From the NCBI GenBank assembly GCA_964016885.1, contig OZ024748.1, forward strand, positions 34,719,769 to 34,783,768: a stretch of 64,000 nt of DNA, in the 5' to 3' direction. Position numbers and translations under genes: made by a program. The notes under the pieces were generated by a model, which did no database searches, was not told the origin of the DNA, and was given only the letters and a program-made list of their open reading frames with translations. The DNA is from Eledone cirrhosa. Taxonomy: Eukaryota > Mollusca > Cephalopoda > Octopoda > Eledonidae. Position 1 is the first letter of the stretch; each line of letters starts with the position of its first letter. Below, one piece after another: positions 1 to 17,100 of the stretch.

Positions 1-3000
1 ACCCACATGACTACATATCACGGCATTCTGTTACCCAACATCCCAGATTAGACCACATCACAACATTCTGCTATTCAACATCCCACATGAGGCCACATCA
101 CGGCATTCTGTTAACCGACATCCCACATGAGGCCACATCACAACATTCTACTACCCAACATCGCACATGAGACTACAACACAACATTCTGCTACCCAACA
201 TCCCACGTGAGGCCACATCACAAAATTCATTTACCCAACATCCCACATGAGGCCACATCACAACATTCTACTACCCAACATCACACATGCGGCCACATCA
301 CAACATTCTGTTACCCTACATCCCACATGAGGCCACATCACAACATTCTACTATCCAACATCCCATATGAGGCCACAGCAGGCCATTCTTTTACCTAACA
401 TCCCACATGGGGCCACATCACAACATTCTGTTACACGACATCCAAAATGAGGCCACATCACGGCATTCTATTACCCAACATCCAACATGGGGCAACATCA
501 CAACATTCTGTTACCCAACATCCCACATTAGGCCATATCACGGCATTCTGATACCCAACATCCCACATGACGCCACATTACGGCATTATGTTACCCAACA
601 TCACACATGAGGCCACATCACAACATTCTGTTACCCAACATCTCACATGAGGCCACATCACAACATTCTGTTACCCAACATCCCACATGAGGCCACATCA
701 CAACATTCTGTTACCCAGCATCCCACATGAGGCCACAACACGGCATTCAGTTACCCAACATCCCACATGAGGCCACATCACGGCATTCTGTTACCCAAAA
801 CCCCACATGAGGCCACATCACATATTTCTACTACCCAACTTCCTACATGAGGCCACATCACGTCATTCTGCTACCCAACATCCCACATGAGGCCACATAA
901 CAACATTCTAACTCCCAACATCTCACATGAGGCCACATCAAAACATTCTGCTACCCAACTTCCCACATGAGGCCACATCACGGCATTCTGTTAGCCAACA
1001 TACAACATGAGATGAAATCACAACATTCTACTACCCAACATCCCACATGAGATCACATCTCAACATTATGTTACCCTACATCCCACATGAGGCACATCAC
1101 AGCATTCTGTAACCCAACATCCCACATGAGGCCACATCACGGCATTCTGTTTGCCAACATCCCACATGAGGCCACATCACGGCATTGAGTTACCTAAAAT
1201 CCCACAAGAGGCAACATCACGTCATTCTGTTACCCAACAACCCACATGAGGCCACATCACAACATTCTGTTACCCAACATCCCACATGAGGCCACATCAC
1301 GGCATTATTTTATCCAACATCCCAATTGAGGCCACATCACCACATTCTACTACCCAACATCCCACATGAGGCCACATCACGACATTCTTTTACCCAACAT
1401 ACCACATGAGGCCACATCACGGCATTCTGTTCCCCAACATTCCACATGAAGCCATATCACAACATTCTGTTACCCAACATCCCACAGGAGGCCACATCAC
1501 GGCATTCTGTTACCCAACATCCCATATGAGGCCAAATCACAACATTCTACTACCCAACATGCCACATGACTACACATCACGGCATTCTGTTACCCAACAA
1601 TCCACATGAGTCCACATTACAACATTCTGTTACCGAACACCCCACATGAGGCCACATCACGGCATTCTGTTACCCAACATCCCACATGAGGCCATATCAC
1701 GGCATTCTGTTACCCAACATCCCACATTAGACAACATCACAACATTCTGCTATCCAACATCCCAGATGAGGCCACATCACGGCATTATGTTACCCGACAT
1801 CCCACATGAGGCCACATCACAACATTCTACTACCCAACATCCCACATGAGGCTACATTACAACATTCTGCTACGCAACATCCCACATGAGGCCACATTAC
1901 GGCATTCTGTTACCCAACATCCCAAATGAGGCCACATCAAACATTCTGTTACCCAACATTCCAGATGAGGCCACATCACGGGATTCTGTTTACCAACATC
2001 ACACATGAGGGCACACCACACCATTCTACTACCCAACATCCCACATGAGGCCACATCACAACATTCTACTACCCAACATGCCACATGAGGCCACATCACA
2101 ACATTCTAAAACCCAACATCCCACATGAGGCTACATCACAATATTCTGCTACCCAACATCCCACATGAGGCCACATCACAACATTCTAATAGCCAACATC
2201 CCGCATGAGGCCACATCACAACATTATGCTACCCAACATCCCAAATGAGGCCACATCACAACATTCTAATACCCAACACCCCACATGAATCCACATCACA
2301 GCATTCTGTTACCCAACATCTCACATGAGGCCACATCAGAACATTCTGTTACCCAACATCCCACATGAGGCCACATCGCAACATTCTGTTACCCAACATC
2401 CTACATGAGGCCACATCACGGCATTCTGTTACCCAACATCCCACATGAGGCCACATCACGGCATTCTGTTACCCAAAATCCCACATGAGGCCACATCACA
2501 ACTTTCAACTACCCAACTTCCTACATGAGGCCACATCACAACATTCTACCTCCCAACATCCCACATGAGGACACATCAAAACATTCTGCTACCCAACATC
2601 CCACATGAAGCCACATCACTGCATTCTGCTACCAACATCCCACATGAGGCCACATCACAACATTCTACCTCCCAACATCCCACATGAGGACACATCTAAA
2701 CATTCTGCTACCCAACATCCCACATGAAGCCACATCACGGCATTCTTTTACCCAACATACCACATGAGGTCAAATCACAACATTCTACTACCCAACATCC
2801 CACATGAGATCACATCTCAACATTAAGTTACCCTACATCCCACATGAGGCACATCACAGCATTCTGTTACCCAACATCCGACATGAGACCACATCACGGC
2901 ATTCTATTTACCAACATCCCACATGAGGCCACATGACAGTCTGTTACCCAACATCCCACATGAGGCCACATCAATGCATTGAGTTACCTAAAATCCCACA

Positions 3001-6000
3001 TGAGGCCACATCACGGCATTCTGTTACCCAACAACACACATGACGCCACATCACAACATTCTGTTACCCAACATCCCACATGAGGCCACTTCACGGCATT
3101 ATTTTATCCAACATCACAATTGAGGCCACATCACCACATTCTACTACTCAACATCCCAGATAAGGCCACATCACAACGTTCTACTACCCAACATCCCACA
3201 TGAGGCCACATCACGGCATTCTTTTACCCAACATACCGCATGAGGCCACATCACGGCATTCTGTTGCCCAACATTCCACATGCGGCCACATCACAACATT
3301 CTGTTACCCAACATCCCACAGGAGGCCACATCACGGCATTTTGTTAACCAACATCCCATATGAGGCCACATCACAACATTCTAGTACCCAACATCCCACA
3401 TGAAGCCACATCACGGCAGTCTGTTACCCAACATGCCACATGACTACACATCACGGCATTCTGTTACCCAACAATCCACATGAGGCCACATTACAACATT
3501 CTGTTACCGAACACCCCACATGAGGCCACATCACGGCATTCTGATACCCAACATCCCACATGAGGCAATATCACAGAATTCTGTTACCCAACATCCCACA
3601 TTAGACCACATCACAACATTCTGCTATCCAACATCCCACATGAGGCCACATCACGGCATTATGTTACCCGACATCCCACATGAGGCCACATCACAACATT
3701 CTACTACCCAACATCCCACATGAGGCTGCATAACAACATTCTGCTACCCAACATCCCACATGAGGCCACATCACGGCATTCTGTTACCCAACATTCCAGA
3801 TGAGGCCACATCACGGGATTCTGTTTACCAACATCCCACATGAGGCCACACCACACCATTCTACTAGCCAACATCCCACATCAGGCCACATCACAACATT
3901 CTACTACCCAACATGCCACATGAGGCCACATCACAACATTCTAAACCCAACATCCCACATGAGGCACATCACAATATTCTGCTATCCAACATCCCAAATG
4001 AGGCCACATCACAACATTCTACTACCCAACAACCCACATGAGGCCACATCACAACTTTCTGTTAACCAACATCCCACGTGAGGTCACATCACGGCATTTT
4101 GTTACCCAACATCCCACATGAGCCCACATCACGGCATTCTGTTACCCAACATCCCACATGAGGCCACATCACAACATTCTGTTACCCAACATTCCAGATG
4201 AGTTCACATCACGAGCTTCTGTTTACCAACATCCCACATGAGGCCACATCACAACATTCTACTACCCAACATCCCACATGAGGCCACATCACAACATTCT
4301 ACTACCCAACATCCCACATGAGGCCACATCACAACATTCTACTAACCAACATCCCGCATGTGGCCACATCACAACAATATGCTACCCAACATCCCACATG
4401 AGTCCACATCACAAAATTCAGTTACCCAACATCCCACATGAGGCAACATCACAAAATTCTACTACCCAACATCCCACATGCGGCCACATCACGACATTCT
4501 GTTACCCTACATCCTACATGAGGCCACATCACAACATTCTACTAATCAACATACCAGATGAGGCCACAGCACGGCATTCTTTTACCTAACATCCCACATG
4601 GGGCCACATCACAACATTCTCTTACTCGACATCCAACATAAGGCCGCATCACGGCATTCTTTTACCCAAAATCCAACATCGGGCAACATCACAACATTCT
4701 GTTACCCAACATCCCACATTAGGCCATATCATGCATTCTGATACCCAACATCCCACATGAGGCCACATTACGGCATTCTGTTACCCAACATCCCATATGA
4801 GGCTAAATCACGGCATTCCGTTACCCAACATCCCACATGAAGCCACATCACAACGTTCTGTTACCCACCATCCCACATGAGGCCACATCACAACATTCTG
4901 TTAACCACAATCCCACATGAGGCCACATCACGGCATTCTGTTACCCAACATCCCACATGAAGCCATATCACGGCATTCTGTTACCCAACATCCCACATGA
5001 AGCCACATCACAACATTCTGTTACCCAACATCCCACAGGAGGCCACATCACGTGATTCTGTTACCCAACATCCCAGATAAGGCCACATCACAAATTTCTG
5101 TTACCCAACATCCCACATGAAGCCACATCACGGCAGTCTGTTACCCAACATGCCACAAACTACACATCAGAGCATTCTGTTACCCAACAACACACATGAG
5201 GCCACATTACAACATTCTGTTACCCAACATCCCACATGAGGCCACATCACGGCATTCTGTTACCCAACATCCCACATAACGCTATATCACGGCTTTCTGT
5301 TACCCAGCTACCCACATTAGACCACATCACAACATTCAACTACCCAACATCCCACATGAGGCCACATCACAACATTCTACTAACCAACATACCGCATGTG
5401 GCCACATCACAACATTATGCTACCCAACATCCAACATGAGTCCACATCACAAAATTCAGTTACCCAACATCCCACATGAGGCTACATCACAAAATTCTAC
5501 TACCCAACATCCCACATGAGGCCACATCACAACATTCTACTAACCAACATCCCAGATGAGGCCACAGCACGGCATTCTTTTACCTAACATCCCACATGGG
5601 GCCACATCACAACATTCTCTTACCCGACATCCAACATAAGGCCGCATCACGGCATTCTTTTACCCAAAATCCAACTTCGGGCAACATCACAAAATTCTCT
5701 TACCCAACATCCCACATTAGGCCATATCAGGCATTCTGTTACCCAACATCCCATATGAGGCCAAATCACGGCATTCCGTTACCCAACATCCCACATGAAG
5801 CCACATCACAACATTCTGTTACCCACCATCCTACATGAGGCCACATCACAACATTCTGTTACCCAACATCCCACATAAGGCCACATCACAACATTCTGTT
5901 ACCCACCATCCTACATGAGGCCACATCACGGCATTCTGTTACCCAACATCCCACATGAAGCCACATCACGGCATTCTGTTACACAACATCCCACATGAAG

Positions 6001-8948
6001 CCACATCACAACATTCTGTTACCCAACATCCCACATGAGGCATCTTCACAACATTCTACTACCCAACAGCCCAGATAAGGCCACAACATACTGTTACCCA
6101 ACATCCCACAGGAGGCCACATCACGTGATTCTGTTACCCAACATCCCATATGAGGCCACATCACAACATTCTACTACACAACATCCCACATGAAGTAACA
6201 TCACGGCAGTCTGTTAACCAACATGCCACAAACTACACATCAGAGCATTCTGTTACCCAACAACACACATGAGGCCACATCACAACATTCTGTTACCCAA
6301 CATCCCATATGAGGCCACATCACGGAATTCTGTTACCCAACATCCCACATGACGCCACATCACAACATTCTGCTATCCAACATACCACATGAGGGCACAT
6401 CACAACATTCTACTACCCAACATCCCACATGAGGCCACATCACAACATTCTGCTACCCAACATCTCATATGACTACACATCACGGCATTCTGTTACCCAA
6501 CAACCCACATGAGGCCACATCAGAACATTCTGTTACACAAGATCCCACGTGAGGTCACATCACGGCATTCTGTTACACAACATCCCACATGAGGCCACAT
6601 CACAACATTCTGTTACCCAACATCCCACACGAGGCCACATCACGGCATTCTGCTACCGAACATCCCACATGAGGCCACATCACGGAATTCTGTTACCCAA
6701 CATACCACATGAGGCCACATCACAACATTCTGTTACACTACATCCCACATTAGACCACATCACAACCTTCTTCCATCCAACATCCCACATGAGGTCACAT
6801 CACGGCATTCTGCTACCCAACATACCACATGAAGCCACATCACGGCATTCTGTTACCCAACATCATATATGAGGCCATATCACAACATTCGGTTACCCAA
6901 CATTCCAGATGAGGCCACATCACATGATTCTGTTTACCAGCATCCCACATGCGGCCACATCACAACATTCTACTACCCAACATCCCACATGAGGCTACAT
7001 CCCAACATTCTGCTAACAAAACATCCCACATGAGGCCACATCACAACATTCTACTACCCAACATCCCACATGAGGCCACATCACAACATTCGACTACCCA
7101 ACATCCCACATGAGGCCACATCACAACATTCTGCTACCCAACATCCCACATGAGGCCACATCACAACATTCTACTAACCAGCATCCCGCATGAGGCCACA
7201 TCACGACGTTATGCTACCCAACATCCCACATGAGGCCACATCACAACATTCTACTACCAAACATCCCACACGAATCCACATCACGGCAGTCTGTTACCCA
7301 ACATCCCACATGACTACACATCACGGCATTCTGTTGCCCAACAACCCACATAAGGCCACATCACAACGTTCTGTTACTCAACATCCCACGTGAGGTCACA
7401 TCACGGCATTCTGTTACACAACATCCCACATGAGGCCACATCACGGCATTCTGTTACCCAACAACCCACATGAGGCCACATCACCACATTCTGTTACCCA
7501 ATATTCCAGATGAGTCCACATCAGGCGATTCTGTTTACCAACATTCCACATGAGGCCACATCACAACATTCTACTACCCAAGATCCCACATGAGGCCACA
7601 TCACAACATTCTGCTACCCAACATCCCACATGAGGCCACATCACAACACTCTACTAACCAACATCCCACATGAGTCCACATCTCAAAATTCAGTTACCCA
7701 ACATCCACATGAGGCCACATCACAACATTCTACTACCCAACATCCCACATGCGACAAAAAAACAACATTCTATTACCCTACATCCCACATGAGGCCACAT
7801 CACAACATTCTACTACCCAACTACCAAGATGAGGCCACAGCACGGCATTCTTTTACCTAACATCCCACATGGGGCCACATCACAACATTCTGTTACCCGA
7901 CATCCAACATAAGGCCACATCACGGCATTCTTTTACACAACATCCAACATGGGGCAACATCACAACATTCTGTTACCCAACATCCCACATTAGGCCATAT
8001 CACGGCATTCTGATACCCAACATCTCACATGAGGCCACATTACGGCATTCTGTTACCCAACATCAGACATGAGGCCACATCACCACATTATACTACCCAA
8101 CATCCCATATGAGGCCACATCACGGCATTCTGTTACGCAACATCCCACATGAGGCCACATCACAACATTCTGATACCCAACATACCACATGAGGCCACAT
8201 CACAACATTCTACTACCCAACATCCCAGATAAGGCCACATCACAACATTCTGTTACCCAACATCCCACAGGAGGCCACATCACGTCATTCTGTTACCCGA
8301 CATCCCATATGAGGCCACATCACAACATTCTACTACCCAACATTCCACCTGAAGTTACATCACGGCAGTCTGTTACCCAACATCCCATATGAGGCCATAT
8401 CACGGCATTCTGTTACCCAGCTACCCACATTAGACCACATCACAACATTCTGCTATCCAACATCCCACATGAGGGCACATCACAACATTCTGTTACCCTA
8501 CATCCCACATGAGGCCACATCACAACATTCTACTATCCAACTACCCAGATGAGGCCACAGCACGGCATTCTTTTACCTAACATCACACATGCGGCCACAT
8601 CACAACATTATGTTACCCGACATCCAACATGAGGCCACATCACGGCATTCTGTTACCCAACATCCCACAGGAGGCCACATCACGTCATTCTGTTACCCAA
8701 CATCCCATATGAGGCCACATCACAACATTCTACTACCCAACATCCCACATGAGGCCATATCACGGCATTCTGTTACCCAGCTACCCACATTAGACCACAT
8801 CACAACATTCTGTTACCCAAGATCCCACGTGAGGTCACATCACGGCATTCTGTTACCCAACATCCCACATTGGACTACATCACTAAATTCTGCTATCCAA
8901 CATCCCACATGAGGCCACATCACGGCATTCTGTTACCCGACATCCCAC

Positions 8949-11900
8949 ATGAGGCCACATCACAACATTCTACTACCCAACATCCCACTTGAGGCTACAT
9001 CCCAACATTCTGCTACCCAACATCCCACACGAAACCACATCACGGCAGTCTGTTACCCGACATCCCACATGACTACACATCACGGCATTCTGTTGCCCAA
9101 CAACTCACATGAGGCCACATCACGGCATTCTGTTACGCAACATCCCACATGAGGCCATATCACGGTATTCTGTTACCCAACATCCCACATTGGACCACAT
9201 CACAAAATTCTGCTATCCAACATCCCACATGAGGCCACATCATGGCATTCTGTTACCCGACATCCCACATGAGGCCACATCACAACATTCTACTACCCAA
9301 CATCCTACATGAGGCTACATCCCAACATTCTGCTACCCAACATCCCACATTAGACCACATCACAACATTCTGCTATCCAACATCCCACATGAGGTCACAT
9401 CACGGCATTCTGCTACCCAACATCCCACATGAAGCCACATCACGGCATTCTGTTACCCAACATCCTAAATGAGGCCATATCACAACATTCTGTTACCCAA
9501 CATTCCAGATGAGGCCACATCACAGGATTCTGTTTACCAACATCCCACATTTGGCCACATCACAACATTCTACTACCCAACATCCCACATGAGGCTCCAT
9601 CCCAACATTATGCAACCCAACATCCCACATGAGGCCACATCACGGCATTCTGCTACCCAACATCCCACATGAAGCCACATCACGGTATTCTGTTAACCAA
9701 CATCCTAAATAAGGTCATATCACAACATTCTATTACCCAACATTCCAGATGAGGCCACATCACGGGATTCTGTTTACCAACATCCCACGTGAGGCCACAT
9801 CACAAAATTCTACTACCCAACATCCAACATGAGGCCACATCACAACATTATGCTACCCAACATCCCACATGAGGCCACATCACAACATTCTACTACCCAA
9901 CATCCCACACGAAACCACATCACGGCAGTCTGTTACCCAACATCCCACATGACTACACATCAGGAATTCTGTTGCCCAACAACCCACATGAGACCACATC
10001 ACAACATTCTGTTACCCAACATCCCACGCGAGGTCACATCACGGCATTCTGTTACACAACATCCCACATGAGGCCACTTCACGGCATTCTGTTACCCAAC
10101 ATCCCACATGAGGCCACATCACACCATTCTGTTACCCAACATTCCAGATGAGTCCACATCTCAAAGTTCAGTTACCCAACATTCCACATGAGGCCACATC
10201 ACAACATTCTACTACCCAACATCCCACATGCGACAAAAAAACAACATTCTATTACCCTACATCCCACATGAGGCCACATCACAACATTCTACTACCCAAC
10301 TACCAAGATGAGGCCACAGCACGGCATTCTTTTACCTAACATCCCACATGGGGCCACATCACAACATTCTGTTACCCGACATCCAACATAAGGCCTCATC
10401 ACGGCATTCTTTTACACAACATCCAACATTAGGCCCTATCACGGCATTCTGATACCCAACATCTCACATGAGGCCACATTACGGCATTCTGTTACCCAAC
10501 ATCAGACATGAGGACACATCACCACATTATACTACCCAACATCCCATATGAGGCCACATCACGGCATTCTGTTACGCAACATCCCACGTGAGGTCACATC
10601 ACGGCATTCTGTTACCCAACATCCCACATTGGACTACATCACTAAATTCTGCTATCCAACATCCAACATGAGGCCACATCACGGCATTCTGTTACCCGAC
10701 ATCCCACATGAGGCCACATCACAACATTCTACTACCCAACATCCCACTTGAGGCTACATCCCAACATTCTGCTAACCAACATCCCACATGAAGCCACATC
10801 ACGGTATTCTGTTACCCAACATCCTAAATGGGGCCATATCACAACATTCTATTACCCAACATTCCAGATGAGGCCACATCACGGGATTCTGTTTACCAAC
10901 ATCCCACATGAGGCCACATCACAAAATTCTACTACCCAACATCCCACTTGAGGCTACATCCCAACATTCTGCTACCCAACATCCCACACGAAACCACATC
11001 ACGGCAGTCTGTTACCCGACATCCCACATGACTACACATCACGGCATTCTGTTGCCCAACAACTCACATGAGGCCACATCACGGCATTCTGTTACGCAAC
11101 ATCCCACATGAGGCCATATCACGGTATTCTGTTACCCAACATCCCACATTGGACCACATCACAAAATTTTGCTATCCAACATCCCACATGAGGCCACATC
11201 ATGGCATTCTGTTACCCGACATCCCACATGAGGCCACATCACAACATTCTACTACCCAACATCCCACATGAGGCTACATCCCAACATTCTGCTACCCAAC
11301 ATCCCACATTAGACCACATCACAACATTCTGCTATCCAACATCCCACATGAGGTCACATCACGGCATTCTGCTACCCAACATCCCACATGAAGCCACATC
11401 ACGGCATTCTGTTACCCAACATCCTAAATGAGGCCATATCACAACATTCTATTACCCAACATTCCAGATGAGGCCACATCACAGGATTCTGTTTACCAAC
11501 ATCCCACATGCGGCCACATCACAACATTCTACTACCCAACATCCCACATGAGGCTCCATCCCAACATTATGCAACCCAACATCCCACATGAGGCCACATC
11601 ACGGCATTCTGCTACCCAACATCCCACATGAAGCCACATCACGGTATTCTGTTAACCAACATCCTAAATAAGGTCATATCACAACATTCTATTACCCAAC
11701 ATTCCAGATGAGGCCACATCACGGGATTCTGTTTACCAACATCCCACGTGAGGCCACATCACAGAATTCTACTACCCAACATCCAACATGAGGCCACATC
11801 ACAACATTATGCTACCCAACATCCCACATGAGGCCACATCACAACATTCTACTACCCAATATCCCACACGAAACCACATCACGGCAGTCTGTTACCCAAC

Positions 11901-12867
11901 ATCCCACATGACTACACATCACGGCATTCTGTTGCCCAACAACCCACATGAGACCACATCACAACATTCTGTTACCCAACATCCCACGCGAGGTCACATC
12001 ACGGCATTCTGTTACACAACATCCCACATGAGGCCACATCACGGCATTCTGTTACCCAACATCCCACATGAGGCCACATCACACCATTCTGTTACCCAAC
12101 ATTCCAGATGAGTCCACATCTCAAAGTTCAGTTACCCAACATTCCACATGAGGCCACATCACAACATTCTACTACCCAACATCCCACATGCGACAAAAAA
12201 ACAACATTCTATTACCCTACATCCCACATGAGGCCACATCACAACATTCTACTACCCAACTACCAAGATGAGGCCACAGCACGGCATTCTTTTACCTAAC
12301 ATCCCACATGGGGCCACATCACAACATTCTGTTACCCGACATCCAACATAAGGCCACATCACGGCATTCTTTTACACAACATCCAACATTAGGCCCTATC
12401 ACGGCATTCTGATACCCAACATCTCACATGAGGCCACATTACGGCATTCTGTTACCCAACATCAGACATGAGGACACATCACCACATTATACTACCCAAC
12501 ATCCCATATGAGGCCACATCACGGCATTCTGTTACGCAACATCCCACGTGAGGTCGCATCACGGCATTCTGTTACCCAACATCCCACATTGGACTACATC
12601 ACTAAATTCTGCTATCCAACATCCCACATGAGGCCACATCACGGCATTCTGTTACCCGACATCCCACATGAGGCCACATCACAACATTCTACTACCCAAC
12701 ATCCCACTTGAGGCTACATCCCAACATTCTGCTAACCAACATCCCACATGAAGCCACATCACGGTATTCTGTTACCCAACATCCTAAATGGGGCCATATC
12801 ACAACATTCTATTACCCAACATTCCAGATGAGGCCACATCACGGGATTCTGTTTACCAACATCCCAC
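8949..12867. repeat. Higher-order repeat of about 1.96 kb within satellite 1
   Basis: The order of variant 40-bp units repeats with a period of 1,959-1,960 bp (49 units). Examples are 9,109 and 11,068, 9,469 and 11,428, 10,148 and 12,108, and 10,748 and 12,708. The 1-bp shift between 9,959 and 10,148 comes from a single-base deletion near 9,961 ('catcaggaattct' against 'catcacggcattct'). A third, partial copy continues near 12,908 with period 2,000. Distinctive markers such as 'gcgacaaaaaaacaac' (10,210 and 12,190) occur at matching places. This shows block duplication of multi-unit segments, not only unit-by-unit slippage. Confidence 0.85.
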
Positions 12868-14110
12868 ATGAGGCCACATCACAAAATTCTACTACCCAAC
12901 ATCCAACATGAGGCCACATCACAACATTATGCTACCCAACATCCCACATGAGGCCACATCACAACATTCTACTACCCAACATCCCACACGAAACCACATC
13001 ACGGCAGTCTGTTACCCGACATCCCACATGACTACACATCACGGCATTCTGTTGCCCAACAACTCACATGAGGCCACATCACGGCATTCTGTTACGCAAC
13101 ATCCCACATGAGGCCATATCACGGCATTCTGTTACCCAACATCCCACATTGGACCACATCACAAAATTCTGCTATCCAACATCCCACATGAGCCCACATC
13201 ACGGCATTCTGTTACACGACATCGCACATGAGGCAACATCACAACATTCTACTACCCAACATCCCACATGAGGCTACATCCCAACATTCTGCTACCCAAC
13301 ATCCCACATGAGGCCACATCACGGCATTCTGTTACCCAACATACCACATGAGGCCACATCACAACATTCTGTTACCCTACATCCCACATTAGACCACATC
13401 ACAACATTCTGCTATCCGACATCCCACATGAGGTCACATCACGGCATTCTGCTACCCAACATCCCACATGAAGCCACATCACGGCATTCTGTTACCCAAC
13501 ATCCTAAATGAGGCCATATCACAACATTCTGTTACCCAACATTCCAGATGAGGCCACATCACAGGATTCTGTTTACCAACATCCCACATCCGGCCACATC
13601 ACAACATTCTACTACCCAACATCCAACATGAGGCCACATCACAACATTATGCTACCCAACATCCCACATGAGGCCACATCACAACATTCTACTACCCAAC
13701 ATCCCACACGAAACCACATCACGGCAGTCTGTTACCCAACATCCCACATGACTACACATCACGGCATTCTGTTGCCCAACAACTCACATGAGGCCACATC
13801 ACAACATTCTGTTACCCAACATTCCACGCGGAGTCACATCACGGCATTCTGTTACACAACATCCCACATGAGGCCACATCACGGCATTCTGTTACCCAAC
13901 ATTCCAGATGAGTCCACATCTCAAAATTCAGTTACCCAACATCCCACATGTGGCCACATCACAACATTCTACTATCCAACATCCCACATGAGGCCACATC
14001 ACAACATTCTGTTACCCTACATCCCACATGAGGCCACATCACAACATTCTACTACCCAACTACCCAGATGAGGCCACAGCACGGCATTCTTTTACCTAAC
14101 ATCCCACATG

Positions 14111-17100
14111 CGGCCACATCACAACATTCTGTTACCCGACATCCAACATAAGGCCACATCACGGCATTCTGTTACCCAACATCCCACAGGAGGCCACATC
14201 ACGTCATTCTGTTACCCAACATCCCACATGAGGCCACATCACAACATTCTACTACCCAACATTCCACATGAAGCCACATCATGGCACTCTGTTACCCAAC
14301 ATCCCACATGAGGCCATATCACGGCATTCTGTTACCCAGCTACCCACATTAGACCACATCACAACATTCTGTTACCCAAGATCCCACGTGAGGTCACATC
14401 ACGGCATTCTGTTACCCAACATCCCACATTGGACTACATCACTAAATTCTGCTATCCAACATCCCACATGAGGCCACATCACGGCATTCTGTTACCCGAC
14501 ATCCCACATGAGGCCACATCACAACATTCTACTACCCAACATCCCACTTGAGGCCACATCGCGGCATTCTGCTACCCAACATCCCACATGAAGCCACATC
14601 ACGGTATTCTGTTACCCAACATCCTAAATGAGTCCATATCACAACATTCTATTACCCAACATTCCAGATGAGGCCACATCACGGGATTCTGTTTACCAAC
14701 ATCCCACATGAGGCCACATCACAAAATTCTACTACCCAACATCCAACATGAGGCCACATCACAACATTATGCTACCCAACATCCCACAAGAGGCCACATC
14801 ACAACATTCTACTACCCAACATCCCACACGAAACCACATCACGGCAGTCTGTTACCCGAAATCCAACATGACTACACATCACAGCATTCTGTTGCCCAAC
14901 AACCCACATGAGGCCACATCACGGCATTCTGTTACCCAACATCCCACATGAGGCCATATCACGGCATTCTGTTTCCCAACATCCCACATTGGACCACATC
15001 ATAAAATTCTGCTATCCAACATCCCACATGAGGCCACATCACAGCATTCTGTTACCCGACATCCCACATGAGGCCACATCACAAAATTCTACTACCCAAC
15101 ATCCAACATGAGGCCACATCACAACATTATGCTACCCAACATCCCACATGAGGCCACATCACAACATTCTACTACCCAACATCCCACACGAAACCACATC
15201 ACGGCAGTCTGTTACCCTACATTCCACATTAGACCAAATCACAACATTCTGCTATCCAACATCCCACATGAAGCCACATCACGGCATTCTGTTACCCAAC
15301 ATCCTAAATGAGGCCATATCACAACATTCTGTTACCCAACATTCCAGATGAGGCCACATCACAGGATTCTGTTTACCAACATCCCACATGCGGCCACATC
15401 ACAACATTCTACTACCCAACATCCCACATGAGGCTACATCCCAACATTATGCAACCCAACATCCCACATGAGGCCACATCACGGCATTCTGCTACCCAAC
15501 ATCCCACATGAAGCCACATCACGGTATTCTGTTACCCAACTTCCTAAATGAGGCCATATCACAACATTCTATTACCCAACATTCCAGATGAGGCCACATC
15601 ACGGGATTCTGTTTACAAACATCCCACATGAGGCCACATCACAAAATTCTACTACCCAACATCCAACATGAGGCCACATTACAACATTCTGGTACCCAAC
15701 ATCCCACATGAGGCCACATCACAACATTCTACAAACCAACATCCCGCATGAGGCCACATCACAACATTATCCTACCCAACGTCCCACATGAGTTCACATC
15801 ACAACATTCAGTTACCCAACATCCCACATGAGGCCACATCACAACATTCTACTAACCAACATCCCTGATGAGGCCACAGCACGGCATTCTTTTACCTAAC
15901 ATCCCACATGATGCTACATCACAACATTCTACTACCAAACATCCCACATGAGACAACATCACAACATTCTGTTACCCAACATTCCAGATGAGTCCACATC
16001 ACGGGATTCTGTTTACCAACATCCCACATGAGGCCACATCACAACATTCTACTACCCAACATCCCACATGAGGCCACATCACAACATTTTGTTACCCAAC
16101 ATCCCACATGAGGTCACATTACAACATTCTGGTACCCAACATCCCACATGAGGCCACATCACAACATTCTACTAACCAACATCCCGCATGAGGCCACATC
16201 ACAACATTATCCTACCCAACGTCCCACATGAGTTCACATCACAACATTCAGTTACCCAACATCCCACATGAGGCCACATCACAACATTCTACTACCCAGC
16301 ATCCCACATGCGGCCACATCACAACATTCTGTTACCCTACATCCCACATGAGGCCACATCACAACATTCTACTACCCAACATCCCTGATAAGGCCACATC
16401 ACGGCATTCTGTTACCCGATATCCCACATGATGCTACATCACAACATTCTACTACCAAACATCCCACATGAGACAACATCACAACATTATGTTACCCAAC
16501 ATTCCAGATGAGTCCACATCACGGGATTCTGTTTACCAACATCCCACATGAGGCCACATCACAACATTCTGCTACCCAACATCCCACATGAGGCCACATC
16601 ACAACATTCTACTAACCAACATCCGGCATGAGTCCACATCACAACATTATGCTACCCAACTTCCCACTTGAGTCCACATCACAACATTCAGTTACCCAAC
16701 ATCCCACATGAGGCCACATCTCAACATTCTACTACCCAACATCCCACATGCGGACACATCACAACATTCTGTTACCCTACATCCCACATTAGGCCACATA
16801 ACAACGTTCTACTGCCCAACATCCCAGATGAGGCCACAGCACGGCATTCTTTTACCTAACATCCCACATGGGACCACATCACGGCATTCTGTTACCCAAC
16901 ATTCAACATGGGGCAACATCACAACATTCTGTTACCCAAAATCCCACATTAGGCCATATCACGGCATTCTGATACCCAACATCCCACATGAGGCCACATT
17001 ACGGCATTCTGTTACCCTACATCCCACATGAGGCCACATCACAACATTCTACTACGCAACATCCCAGATGAGGCCACATCACAACATTCTGTTACCCGAC

